A DNA stretch of 41,609 nt from Gammaproteobacteria bacterium (GTDB taxonomy: Bacteria > Pseudomonadota > Gammaproteobacteria > Pseudomonadales > Azotimanducaceae), in assembly GCA_018665025.1 (NCBI GenBank), contig JABJED010000028.1, forward strand, positions 1 through 41,609, written 5' to 3'. Made by a program: the position numbers and the translations under genes. The notes beneath the pieces are model-generated. The model had not been told where the DNA came from. It was given only the letters and a program-made list of their open reading frames with translations, and did no database searches. This document shows positions 34,773 through 41,609 of this stretch, in pieces. How positions within the stretch are numbered: the stretch's first letter is position 1; each line of letters opens with the position of its first letter.

Positions 34773-36023
34773 TTACGAATGTCGCATCGGGTCAACAACG
34801 GTTATTTCCTTAACCGGGAAGTTGGAAATGATTTCGGTACTGTCTTCATGAACAATCAGCATCTCTTCAATCCGAACTCCAAACTCAAGTGGTTTGCCAT
34901 GCTGAGTTTCCAGTGCAAAAACCATCCCTGGTTTGATTTCGATGGGATGATCAAGCGACCAGATGCGAGAAATCACAGGCATGTCGTATTGAGCCAACCC
35001 AAGACCGTGACCCCACAGGTTCGCTGCGGCCTGATCTTCTTCTTCATAGCCCCACACTTCTTTGGCCGACGGCCACTTTTCGGCAATATCCTTTGTTGTG
35101 CAACCCGCCTTAACCGCATCGATAGAATCGTAAAGCCACTCTAGCGCCTGCGCATAGTAATCTTTCATTTCCTGAGTCGGTTCACCTCCGACACAATAAG
35201 TCCTGTAGTAGCAGGATTTATATCCGTTCCAGGTTAATGCAGCCAGATCCATGAACGTAATGTCTCCAGGCAAAATAATGCGATCAGAAAAGTTGCGCCA
35301 GTTGGGCCACGTATTGGGGCCAGAAGAAACGATGACATCTTCAACATCCTCCATGCCTGGCCAAGAATAAAGGTATTCCATGATATGTGCGGTTACCTGA
35401 TTTTCAGTGACTCCAGGCTCCAGGAACTTCATGGTCTGCCAGTGAGCCGCATCACCGATAGCGCCAACAATTCGCATGCATTCCTGCTCGTCCTGGTTCT
35501 TGATGGCTCTTGCTTCCATCATCGCAGTCATACCATCTACCCAGGTGATTCCAGCGGCTTCGAAAGCACCCATCATGTTGATGTCGACAAAATCCACACC
35601 GAGCTTCTCTCCGGCGACGTTAAAACGCTTCATCTCTTCAAGGATTGCTTTGGTGAATTTCTTCACTTGTTCTTGAGCTGCGGGGCCTGCTGCACCCTTT
35701 ATCCAGGCGTAAGAGTAACGGATGTTTTCTGCTGGCAACCATGGGCAGTGACGGTTAATTTGAACACCGATGTCACCCTGCTCAAACAATACTGGCGCGG
35801 CGTCACCACAAAGCAGCGCATAACGAAGCCCGGGTTTTAACCGACACCAGCCTGGTGTAATTGTAGATGTGATATAGCGAACATTTTCATCGTACATGCA
35901 TAGCATTGCACCAAGTCCGTGCGCTTTCATTCGAGCCCGGGCACTTTCCAGTCGATAGGTACGCAGACGCTCCCAATTCACTCGCTCCTGCCAATCCACA
36001 CCTGCAATTCCAAAATTTGCCAA
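34773..36023 (-). CDS. M24-family (creatinase/aminopeptidase P fold) protein with an altered metal site
   Basis: This 416-aa pita-bread-fold protein has an N-terminal creatinase domain (residues about 20-160) and an M24 catalytic domain. Metal-ligand positions read Asp259 (FMDLAALTW), then Cys271 where the second Asp is expected (NGYKSCYYRTYCVGG), His339 (GHGLGLAQY), Glu372 (ALET) and Glu386/387. A substituted ligand means a normal dimetal peptidase is doubtful. Family members with non-peptidase jobs include creatinase (creatine to sarcosine and urea) and the DMSP lyase DddP. It begins the minus-strand hydantoinase-type cluster, 16 nt ahead of the PEP-synthase-like gene. Confidence 0.88.
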   Translation of the reverse strand: MANFGIAGVDWQERVNWERLRTYRLESARARMKAHGLGAMLCMYDENVRYITSTITPGWCRLKPGLRYALLCGDAAPVLFEQGDIGVQINRHCPWLPAENIRYSYAWIKGAAGPAAQEQVKKFTKAILEEMKRFNVAGEKLGVDFVDINMMGAFEAAGITWVDGMTAMMEARAIKNQDEQECMRIVGAIGDAAHWQTMKFLEPGVTENQVTAHIMEYLYSWPGMEDVEDVIVSSGPNTWPNWRNFSDRIILPGDITFMDLAALTWNGYKSCYYRTYCVGGEPTQEMKDYYAQALEWLYDSIDAVKAGCTTKDIAEKWPSAKEVWGYEEEDQAAANLWGHGLGLAQYDMPVISRIWSLDHPIEIKPGMVFALETQHGKPLEFGVRIEEMLIVHEDSTEIISNFPVKEITVVDPMRHS

Positions 36024-36056
36024 TTTAATCTCTCCAACAATAATTAATATAGGGTT

Positions 36057-37001
36057 TCATTCGATGGTTCTGGCTACCCGAACGCCAAAGTTGTAGTAAC
36101 GCGTGCTCTTGCTGTCATCACCGGTGAAATCGAATCCATATCGATTCGCCGAACGCAAATATTTAGGATGATCGTGCCAGGAAGCGCCACGAAGTATCGG
36201 TATGCTGCAATTACCCTGCCGCCAGGCTGAACCGTCCCTCGGCGCACCGACATAATTCTCACTCCAGCAATCTTCGACCCACTCGGCGACATTACCGAGA
36301 ACGTCATGGACCCCAAAAGCATTGGCACGTAGCGAACCAACTTCTGCCGTAAAAGAATATCCATCATGGCAATTCGCCACTGTCCAACCAGGAATATCCG
36401 TCTCACCTGTTAAGTCCGCACCGTTGGCAAACTCACAGCCATCATCTGCAGACAAACCCCAAAATCTCTCACTAATGGTCCCTGCTCGTGCCGCGTATTC
36501 CCACTCAGCCTCACTGGGCAATCGATAATCCTGCTCCGTCACATCGCTCAGCCACTTCACGTAAGCATTCGCATCCTGCCAACTTATACAGACTGCCGGG
36601 TGACGGTCATTTTGCGAATAACCCGGATCACGCCAGCCGAGAGAAGGATCAAGTTCGGGCTCTCTTTTCGTTCGGAAGAAACAGCCGCCAGTGGTGTCTC
36701 TTCTCGTCACACTAACGAATCGAGCATATTCGCCGCGGGTCAATTCGAATTTTCCAATTGCGTATCGCTTCGCTATGTCGACTCGATGGCGCGGCACTTC
36801 GTCTTTATGTTTTTGTTCGTCGTTCTTCGCTGCGCCCATCATGAAACTGCCTGCAGGAATGATGACCAGTACCGGGCAGTAATCACAATCCTGAATTTTC
36901 CCCAGATTTTCATAACCTGCAGACAATTGGCCCTGAGCCATCAGCAACGGAGACCCGACCCAACAAGACAATCCCAGCAGGATCACTAGCCACTTGTTCA
37001 A
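36057..37001 (-). CDS. Exported SUMF1/FGE-fold protein lacking the FGE cysteines
   Basis: The core shows the formylglycine-generating-enzyme fold: IPAGSFMMG, HRVDIAKRYAIGKFELTRGEYARF, HPAVCISWQDANAYVKWLS, YRLPSEAEWEYAARAGT, GVHDVLGNVAEWVEDCW and the end ILRGASWHDHPKYLRSANR. In true FGE this last segment carries two copper-binding cysteines; here those positions are Asp and Leu, so sulfatase activation is unlikely. Relatives such as PvdO/NirV take other roles. A signal peptide (NKWLVILLGLSCWVGSPLLMAQG) suggests periplasmic location. The start is uncertain: the track TTG lies inside the palindrome at 37057, so I use TTG 37001. It is not clearly linked to its neighbours. Confidence 0.82.
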   Translation of the reverse strand: MNKWLVILLGLSCWVGSPLLMAQGQLSAGYENLGKIQDCDYCPVLVIIPAGSFMMGAAKNDEQKHKDEVPRHRVDIAKRYAIGKFELTRGEYARFVSVTRRDTTGGCFFRTKREPELDPSLGWRDPGYSQNDRHPAVCISWQDANAYVKWLSDVTEQDYRLPSEAEWEYAARAGTISERFWGLSADDGCEFANGADLTGETDIPGWTVANCHDGYSFTAEVGSLRANAFGVHDVLGNVAEWVEDCWSENYVGAPRDGSAWRQGNCSIPILRGASWHDHPKYLRSANRYGFDFTGDDSKSTRYYNFGVRVARTIE

Positions 37002-37056
37002 GACGGGAACACTCGCATAAAAGGTCTCTTTGATCGCACGCTTTTGAGTACCATTA

Positions 37057-37072
37057 TTTATCAATTGATAAC
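37057..37072. promoter_or_regulatory. Palindrome TTTATCAATTGATAAC, copy 2 of a TetR-type operator
   Basis: It is nearly identical to the palindromes at 18687 and 39695 (one end base differs) and lies in the gap between the flavoprotein stop and the SUMF1-fold gene. It fits an operator for the SUMF1-fold gene's promoter. Confidence 0.65.
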
Positions 37073-37115
37073 TTAAAAGTCAAACAAATGAGCTGGATAG
37101 TGTCAAAATCTATCG

Positions 37116-38612
37116 TTACGCCTGTGGCCTAGGTCTGATGTTGCTGTTGATTCGAAACAAATTGGCAGGGTCATACTTAGACTTCACGTCCACCAATCGA
37201 TCAAGGTTAGTCAAATAGTTAGTTTGAACCTGCACGGGGTCTACGCCATATGCATCATTAGTATAGAAACCGTCGGTAAACCCTTTAACCTTATTCCAGT
37301 AGCTGTCGGCCCAGGCAGCGTGTGGCTCTGGATCCAGGCCGGAAGGCCATACTGCTCCTATCGTAAGGTTGTGACTAATTTCCCGGTGTGGAAACGCTGT
37401 TGCCGATGTCGCGATTTCCCTGATCGCGCCACCGGCTTGCTGAAAGAACGCCATACTCCCCCTGAGCATGTTTGACTCAAGGTTTTCAATCAAGGTATCT
37501 ACCAGCGCCTTACTAATCGTTTTGACGAAGCCGCTCTTTAAATGCTGCCCTGTACCTCTTGGGTCTGAGTCATCGCTACTTTTCTGCAATGCTACGTAAT
37601 CGACAGGCCTTATTTCGTCCTTGAGGGGCTTAACGAAGCGTCTCAGTGGCTCTAGCACCCGTGCTGCATCCTTCGGATGCCCCGAGTAACAAACATCTAA
37701 ATAAAGGGCACTTTTTAGGCCAAACGGTGGCGCAAATATCACCAGGTCAACGTACAAATCATCTGGCATATCCTGACAATACTCCGCATAAAAGCTGATC
37801 ACCTCTTTGGCTTTTTCATACGGATAATAAATCTCACCACCAATGACTTGCCGATCCATCGGATGTAACTGAAAATCAAAAGACGTGACAACACCAAAAT
37901 TGCCCCCACCGCCTCGGAGTGCCCAATAAAGGTCCGGATTTTCATCCACGCTGGCCCGCCTCAATTCGCCATCTGAGGTGACTATGTCGGCCGCCAATAA
38001 ATTGTCAGAGGTAAGACCGAAACGTCGTGCCAGGCGGCCAAAGCCGCCACCCAGGGTTAAGCCACCGACACCAGTATGCGACACAGTTCCTGCAGTAGTT
38101 ACCAAACCATGGGCCTGACTTTTTTCATCCAACTCTGCCAAGAGCGACCCACCTAGCACACTGGCCATACGTCTTTCTGGATCAACCGCCACACCCTGCA
38201 TAAGGGAAAGGTCGATTAACAACCCGCCCTCACAGGTTCCATTGCCCGCAATGTTATGACCACCGCATTTCACAGCTGTCAACAACTGGTAATGGTTTGC
38301 AAAATTAACAACCTCGATGACATCTACGGCACTGGCACACTGTGCAACCAAAGCCGGATACTTATCGATTGTCCTATTACGGACTTGTCGCGCTATCTCG
38401 TAACCCTCACTTCCAGAAAAGAGCAAATAGCCTTTGATGCTTTTTGCTAGCGCCGCGAGAGCGAAGGCATCCAGTAACACCTCACCACCCAAAATCGATA
38501 CAGCGTTAATACTGGCCAAGCTCGATTGATTTCCACTGTAGTATCGCCATATCGGATATGGGGCTACTGCCGCAGCGCCCATCCCCGCGTATAATAATGT
38601 TCGTCGCTTCAT
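37116..38612 (-). CDS. FAD-linked oxidoreductase, berberine-bridge-enzyme type, with twin-Arg leader
   Basis: This 498-aa flavoprotein has an FAD_binding_4 domain (residues about 85-260) with VKCGGHNIAGNG, where His119 is the residue that usually bonds covalently to FAD, and GGGFGRLARRFGLTSDN, where the Cys found in bicovalent relatives is Thr. The C-terminal BBE segment ends YDPANLFRINSNIRP. Such enzymes oxidise alcohols, sugars or benzylisoquinoline-like and cyclic amine substrates with O2. MKRRTLLYAGMGAAA looks like a Tat leader, suggesting export as a folded protein. It follows the alcohol dehydrogenase by 14 nt, so the two are one operon. Confidence 0.88.
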   Translation of the reverse strand: MKRRTLLYAGMGAAAVAPYPIWRYYSGNQSSLASINAVSILGGEVLLDAFALAALAKSIKGYLLFSGSEGYEIARQVRNRTIDKYPALVAQCASAVDVIEVVNFANHYQLLTAVKCGGHNIAGNGTCEGGLLIDLSLMQGVAVDPERRMASVLGGSLLAELDEKSQAHGLVTTAGTVSHTGVGGLTLGGGFGRLARRFGLTSDNLLAADIVTSDGELRRASVDENPDLYWALRGGGGNFGVVTSFDFQLHPMDRQVIGGEIYYPYEKAKEVISFYAEYCQDMPDDLYVDLVIFAPPFGLKSALYLDVCYSGHPKDAARVLEPLRRFVKPLKDEIRPVDYVALQKSSDDSDPRGTGQHLKSGFVKTISKALVDTLIENLESNMLRGSMAFFQQAGGAIREIATSATAFPHREISHNLTIGAVWPSGLDPEPHAAWADSYWNKVKGFTDGFYTNDAYGVDPVQVQTNYLTNLDRLVDVKSKYDPANLFRINSNIRPRPQA

Positions 38613-38626
38613 ATCAACGGCCTAAA

Positions 38627-39652
38627 TCAGGTGTGATCCAAAATCACTTTCATCCTCGCGTCGTCACGCTCATCGAGCATTCGAATAGCCTGTTCAAGCT
38701 GCGAAAGCGGTAAGACATGACTGATCATTGAATCCAGATCGACGGTACCATCTAAGACGAAATCTATGCAGGCAGGATAGTCACTGGCCTTGGCGGCACG
38801 TGCATTGGTTACCGCCAGCTCCTTGAAATAGAGTTGGTAGAACGGCAAGCGGCCAATTTCATCAGTATAAATCCCGAAAAGAAGTAGCCGTCCCCCAGGC
38901 CTTGCAAGCTCGATCGCCTGCTTGAGCGTTGCCATAGAACCAGCGCAATCAATGACAACGTCGGCCCCTCGACCGCCGGTCAGCTTACGAATTTCATTAT
39001 CAACGTCCTCGCTCGGTGCAAAGGTCTGATCGGCTCCAAGTTGTTCAGCCAGAGAACGTCGCATCGCACTGCCAGTGATACCAATCACCTGGGCTGCTCC
39101 ACTTGCCTTGGCTAGCTGGACATGCAACTGCCCACTGACGCCCAGACCAATCACGACGACTGTTTCTCCCGCCTGCATACCAGCAAGTTGCTGTGCATGG
39201 TGGCAGGTCGTCATCACCTGAATGAGCGGTGCACAGTCATTGCTGATCTGCTCGGGCAATTGAAAAACCGCATCCACCGGAGCACTGACAAGCGCCGAGA
39301 AACCGCCATCACGATCTCGGCCTAATAGGCCACCATTGGGACAAAGGTTTTCCTGTCCTACTCGACAATAGAAACACTGACCGCAGCTCAGCACTGGGTT
39401 TACGATGACACGATCCCCAACGCAATATCCTGCTCCATCATCATCAGCGGCGACCGATTCTACGATCCCAATCATCTCGTGGCCCATAATCCTAGGATAA
39501 GTAACCGGAATATCACCACGATAAATCTTTAGATCAGTACCACAGACGCCAGAGTGCGTAACACGCACCAACACTTCCTCTGCTGAGGCTGTGGCATCAT
39601 CAACGATCGTCTCGACCAGGTCAGAAGGTGCTCGTAAAACCATGGCTTTCAT
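38627..39652 (-). CDS. Zinc-dependent alcohol dehydrogenase (MDR family)
   Basis: This 341-aa medium-chain dehydrogenase has catalytic zinc ligands in GVCGTDLKIYRGD (Cys37) and MGHEMIG (His58/Glu59). The four structural-zinc cysteines are in SCGQCFYCRVGQENLC (90, 93, 96, 104), and a Rossmann domain carries VVIGLGVSGQLHVQLAKASGA. It oxidises a secondary alcohol or polyol with NAD(P). AGGAGA precedes the ATG. It leads the two-gene operon with the flavoprotein, and a copy of the TetR-type palindrome lies 43 bp upstream. Sorbitol/threonine dehydrogenase-like activity is possible; the substrate is unknown. Confidence 0.93.
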   Translation of the reverse strand: MKAMVLRAPSDLVETIVDDATASAEEVLVRVTHSGVCGTDLKIYRGDIPVTYPRIMGHEMIGIVESVAADDDGAGYCVGDRVIVNPVLSCGQCFYCRVGQENLCPNGGLLGRDRDGGFSALVSAPVDAVFQLPEQISNDCAPLIQVMTTCHHAQQLAGMQAGETVVVIGLGVSGQLHVQLAKASGAAQVIGITGSAMRRSLAEQLGADQTFAPSEDVDNEIRKLTGGRGADVVIDCAGSMATLKQAIELARPGGRLLLFGIYTDEIGRLPFYQLYFKELAVTNARAAKASDYPACIDFVLDGTVDLDSMISHVLPLSQLEQAIRMLDERDDARMKVILDHT

Positions 39653-39694
39653 AGGATTTGGGATCTCCTGCTCTTTTACGAGAGAATGTTTTAG

Positions 39695-39710
39695 TTTATC
39701 ATTTGATAAA
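39695..39710. promoter_or_regulatory. Palindrome TTTATCATTTGATAAA, copy 3 of a TetR-type operator
   Basis: This perfect 7-bp-arm palindrome sits in the divergent gap between the alcohol dehydrogenase (start 39652) and the membrane-protein gene (start about 39760). One site here could control both directions. It matches the palindromes at 18687 and 37057. Confidence 0.7.
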
Positions 39711-39759
39711 TAAGCTATCCAGCACCCTAAGCGATAATTAACTACTTGGAAACGTTCAA

Positions 39760-40431
39760 TTGACTATTCACTTTCACAGTCTCATGGCATTTATTCACGT
39801 ATTTCTATTCGTGTACGCTATCGGCGGTGACGTCGCCGTCCATTACATCGGCAAGTACATCACCCGATCTGAGTTGAGCCTCGAAGAACGCCTGCGCGTT
39901 CGTGACTTGCGGTTTATCGTTGACATGTCCGCCCGAAGCTCTCTTGTTCTATTGTTAGCCGTTGGATTCACCCTAGCACAGGCCTATGGGTCACCCGTCA
40001 CAGGAATCTGGTTGGCGGTCTTATGGGTGGCGGACCTCGCCTGGCTGGCCCTGGTCTGGTTCGTGTATTTCAACAAAGGGACACCTAAAGGCGCACGACT
40101 GCAAAGTCTCGATATGGGCATACGCTATTTTGTCATCGTAAGCATGCTAGCATTTGGCAGCTACTGCCTGATAACAGGCGAGTTTATCGCTAGTAACTGG
40201 CTCGCGCTTAAGATCGTTTTATTCGCCGCTATTTTGGGCAATGGTGTCTGGATTCGCCACATCGCAGCACGCTGGCAGGCCGCGTTTGATTTGGTATTGT
40301 CAGAAGGCGATGATCGCGTTCGAGGCGAAAAAATGATCCTCGAAATCAATGGTACAGCCAATCGGGCGGCATTCCTGATCTGGCTACTGGTTGTTTTAAT
40401 GGCCTTCCTGGGAGTAGTTAAACCGTTCTAA
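39760..40431 (+). CDS. Integral membrane protein of unknown function
   Basis: This protein of about 223 aa has five or six hydrophobic helices: residues about 6-28 (HSLMAFIHVFLFVYAIGGDV), 55-75, 82-103, 122-142, 148-168 and 200-220. Conserved-looking charged residues lie in helix 1 (His, Asp) and in IRHIAARW. I do not recognise the family firmly; it vaguely resembles small heme/copper-type membrane proteins with an N-terminal His helix. The start is TTG at 39760; ATG 39784 is an alternative that would shorten helix 1. The TetR-type palindrome lies 50 bp upstream. It is followed by the UbiD gene, suggesting joint expression. Confidence 0.72.
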   Translation: MTIHFHSLMAFIHVFLFVYAIGGDVAVHYIGKYITRSELSLEERLRVRDLRFIVDMSARSSLVLLLAVGFTLAQAYGSPVTGIWLAVLWVADLAWLALVWFVYFNKGTPKGARLQSLDMGIRYFVIVSMLAFGSYCLITGEFIASNWLALKIVLFAAILGNGVWIRHIAARWQAAFDLVLSEGDDRVRGEKMILEINGTANRAAFLIWLLVVLMAFLGVVKPF

Positions 40432-40473
40432 AGTTCGGAGAAAAAAATTGCAAATTCAGATGAGCACTCAGCT

Positions 40474-41609
40474 ATGACCGGTCCTTTCGGCTCATTACGC
40501 GACTATCTAAAGGCGGTAGACGAACTCGGTCAGGTTCTACATGTCGATAAGGTCGACCAGGATGCCTTTGAGGCAACTGGATTCATGTATGCCCTTATTG
40601 ACAAGGTAGGTTGGGGTGAAGCGCCGATAGTGTCATTTAATCAGGTCAAAACAGGTGGCCGTTGGTTGAAGGGCCCCGTTATTGGCAATCCTTGGGGTCG
40701 GTGGGAGTACGAGCCAATGGCTTTCGGTGTTAGTGCCCAAGGCACCAATCAACGTGAGCTTTATCGATCAACGCTGACAAAGCTGGAAACCCTGGTAGAC
40801 GAAAATGGCCAATGGCCTGCTCTCGAGCCAACCGAAATTAACCGGGAAGATGCCCCCTGCAAAGAAGTGACTCTACTGGATGACGCGATCGATTTAACGC
40901 AGTTTCCCTTTCTGAAAACTAATCCTGCTGACGGTGGCCCATATATCAACACCGGCAACGTCATTCTCGAAGACCCTAAGTATGGTCGTAATGCTGGCAC
41001 CTATCGTTGCCAGATCAAAGGGCCGCGCAAAATTGGCGTCAATCCCGAGCGCAATCAGCACGGCTGGACATTCCTTATGGATATGAAGGACCGCGGTGAA
41101 CCCTTCGCCCGGGCCGCCGTTATCCTTGGTGCAGATCCTATCGTTTTTGCTATGAGCAGTTCGAAAACCACCCGCCTCGGTCAAGACGAACTCAAAGTCG
41201 CCGGAGGCTTTCTTGGCCGACCTGTTGAAGTTGTCAAATGCGAAACCAGCGACCTACGGGTGCCCGCCAACGTCGAAATGGTCATTGAAGGAGAGATCCC
41301 ATTCGACTTCGAGCCCGAAGGACCATTCGGTGAAATGTACGGTTACGTGGGAGAATTAAAACCTGAAAATTTTTTCATGAATGTTACGGCAGTAACCCAC
41401 CGAAAAAACCCAGTATTCATCAACAACTTTACGGGTATTCATCGCGGGTTTCTCACCTCGCCCCTAGTGATGACGTCAAACCTGAATTACCGCAAGCAAT
41501 TCCCTAGCGTTTTAAGCGTGCATTTCCCACTTCAAACACCGGGATACTGTTTTATCCAAATAAAGAAAACCCGTCCCGGAGACGCCATCAAAATCGGCTC
41601 CGAGATTTC
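40474..41609 (+). CDS. UbiD-family prFMN-dependent (de)carboxylase, 3' truncated by the window
   Basis: The frame is open from ATG 40474 to the end of the window (378 codons; family length about 450-520), so the C-terminus is missing and the track omits it. UbiD features are clear: N-terminal LRDYLKAVDELGQ, NAGTYRCQIKGPRKIGVN (prFMN-binding Arg region), DRGEPFARAAVILGADP, and the catalytic acid region IEGEIPFDFEPEGPFGEMYGY. It exchanges CO2 on an aromatic or alpha,beta-unsaturated acid using prenylated FMN; the UbiX that makes the cofactor is not in view. It follows the membrane-protein gene by about 40 nt. GAG lies 8 nt before the ATG; an ATT start at 40447 is a remote alternative. Confidence 0.9.
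   Translation, partial: MTGPFGSLRDYLKAVDELGQVLHVDKVDQDAFEATGFMYALIDKVGWGEAPIVSFNQVKTGGRWLKGPVIGNPWGRWEYEPMAFGVSAQGTNQRELYRSTLTKLETLVDENGQWPALEPTEINREDAPCKEVTLLDDAIDLTQFPFLKTNPADGGPYINTGNVILEDPKYGRNAGTYRCQIKGPRKIGVNPERNQHGWTFLMDMKDRGEPFARAAVILGADPIVFAMSSSKTTRLGQDELKVAGGFLGRPVEVVKCETSDLRVPANVEMVIEGEIPFDFEPEGPFGEMYGYVGELKPENFFMNVTAVTHRKNPVFINNFTGIHRGFLTSPLVMTSNLNYRKQFPSVLSVHFPLQTPGYCFIQIKKTRPGDAIKIGSEI

Noticed and set aside
34773-36023. DMSP lyase DddP
   Set aside because: It shares the M24 fold and some N-terminal similarity, but the metal-site residues differ and no other DMSP gene is seen.
36057-37001. True formylglycine-generating enzyme with sulfatase partner
   Set aside because: The two active-site cysteines are replaced and no sulfatase gene is in the window.

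Overview
The window reads as chromosomal DNA of a free-living, probably marine, gammaproteobacterium or a close proteobacterial relative. The evidence is a TonB-dependent outer-membrane receptor with a Gram-negative signal peptide, a Na+/solute symporter, intermediate base composition, dense catabolic gene packing and ordinary Shine-Dalgarno starts. I see no rRNA, tRNA, CRISPR array, phage module or insertion sequence. Species cannot be named from sequence alone.

Layout. (A) 1-4857: a loosely packed stretch with two small overlapping ORFs at the left edge, an epoxide-hydrolase-like alpha/beta hydrolase (-), a cupin protein (+), a PaaG-type crotonase (-), two overlapping small conserved-looking proteins (-), and a decayed SDR dehydrogenase pseudogene. 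(B) 4835-16369: an IclR-centred module. Acyl-CoA dehydrogenase + SSS symporter (-) and a TonB receptor (-) are followed by a divergent IclR regulator (+), an amidohydrolase-2 protein with an AMP-forming acyl-CoA synthetase (+), and convergently a double-length CaiB/BaiF CoA-transferase (-). (C) 16602-24385, all +: LacI regulator overlapping an MBL-fold hydrolase, then TetR / beta-hydroxyacid dehydrogenase / triple-Rid fusion / second beta-hydroxyacid dehydrogenase / CocE-NonD hydrolase. (D) 24388-39652, all -: alcohol dehydrogenase and BBE-type flavoprotein; SUMF1-fold protein; M24 protein, compact PEP-synthase-like protein, CoA-transferase, HyuA, HyuB, GntR regulator, isochorismatase-family amidase, HMG-CoA-lyase-like enzyme and a deaminase/chlorohydrolase-type amidohydrolase. 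(E) 39760-41609: a membrane protein and a UbiD-family decarboxylase that runs off the edge.

How it may work together. Uptake is supplied by the TonB receptor and symporter. Acids are activated by the synthetase and CoA-transferases and passed to the acyl-CoA dehydrogenase, crotonase and HMGL-type lyase. Region D also carries the enzyme families used to open and strip nitrogen from cyclic amides/ureides: ATP-dependent hydantoinase/oxoprolinase, isochorismatase-like amidase, aminohydrolase, and a creatinase-fold M24 protein. Region C adds Rid-type proteins. My best inference is a catabolic island for one or more N-heterocyclic or amide-linked natural compounds; the substrate is unknown.

The strongest non-gene signal is a 16-bp palindrome, TTTATCAnnTGATAAA, occurring three times: upstream of the TetR operon, upstream of the SUMF1-fold gene, and between the alcohol dehydrogenase and the membrane-protein/UbiD pair. 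It suggests that one TetR repressor ties together three loci spread over about 21 kb. Candidate operators also sit next to the IclR, LacI and GntR genes.
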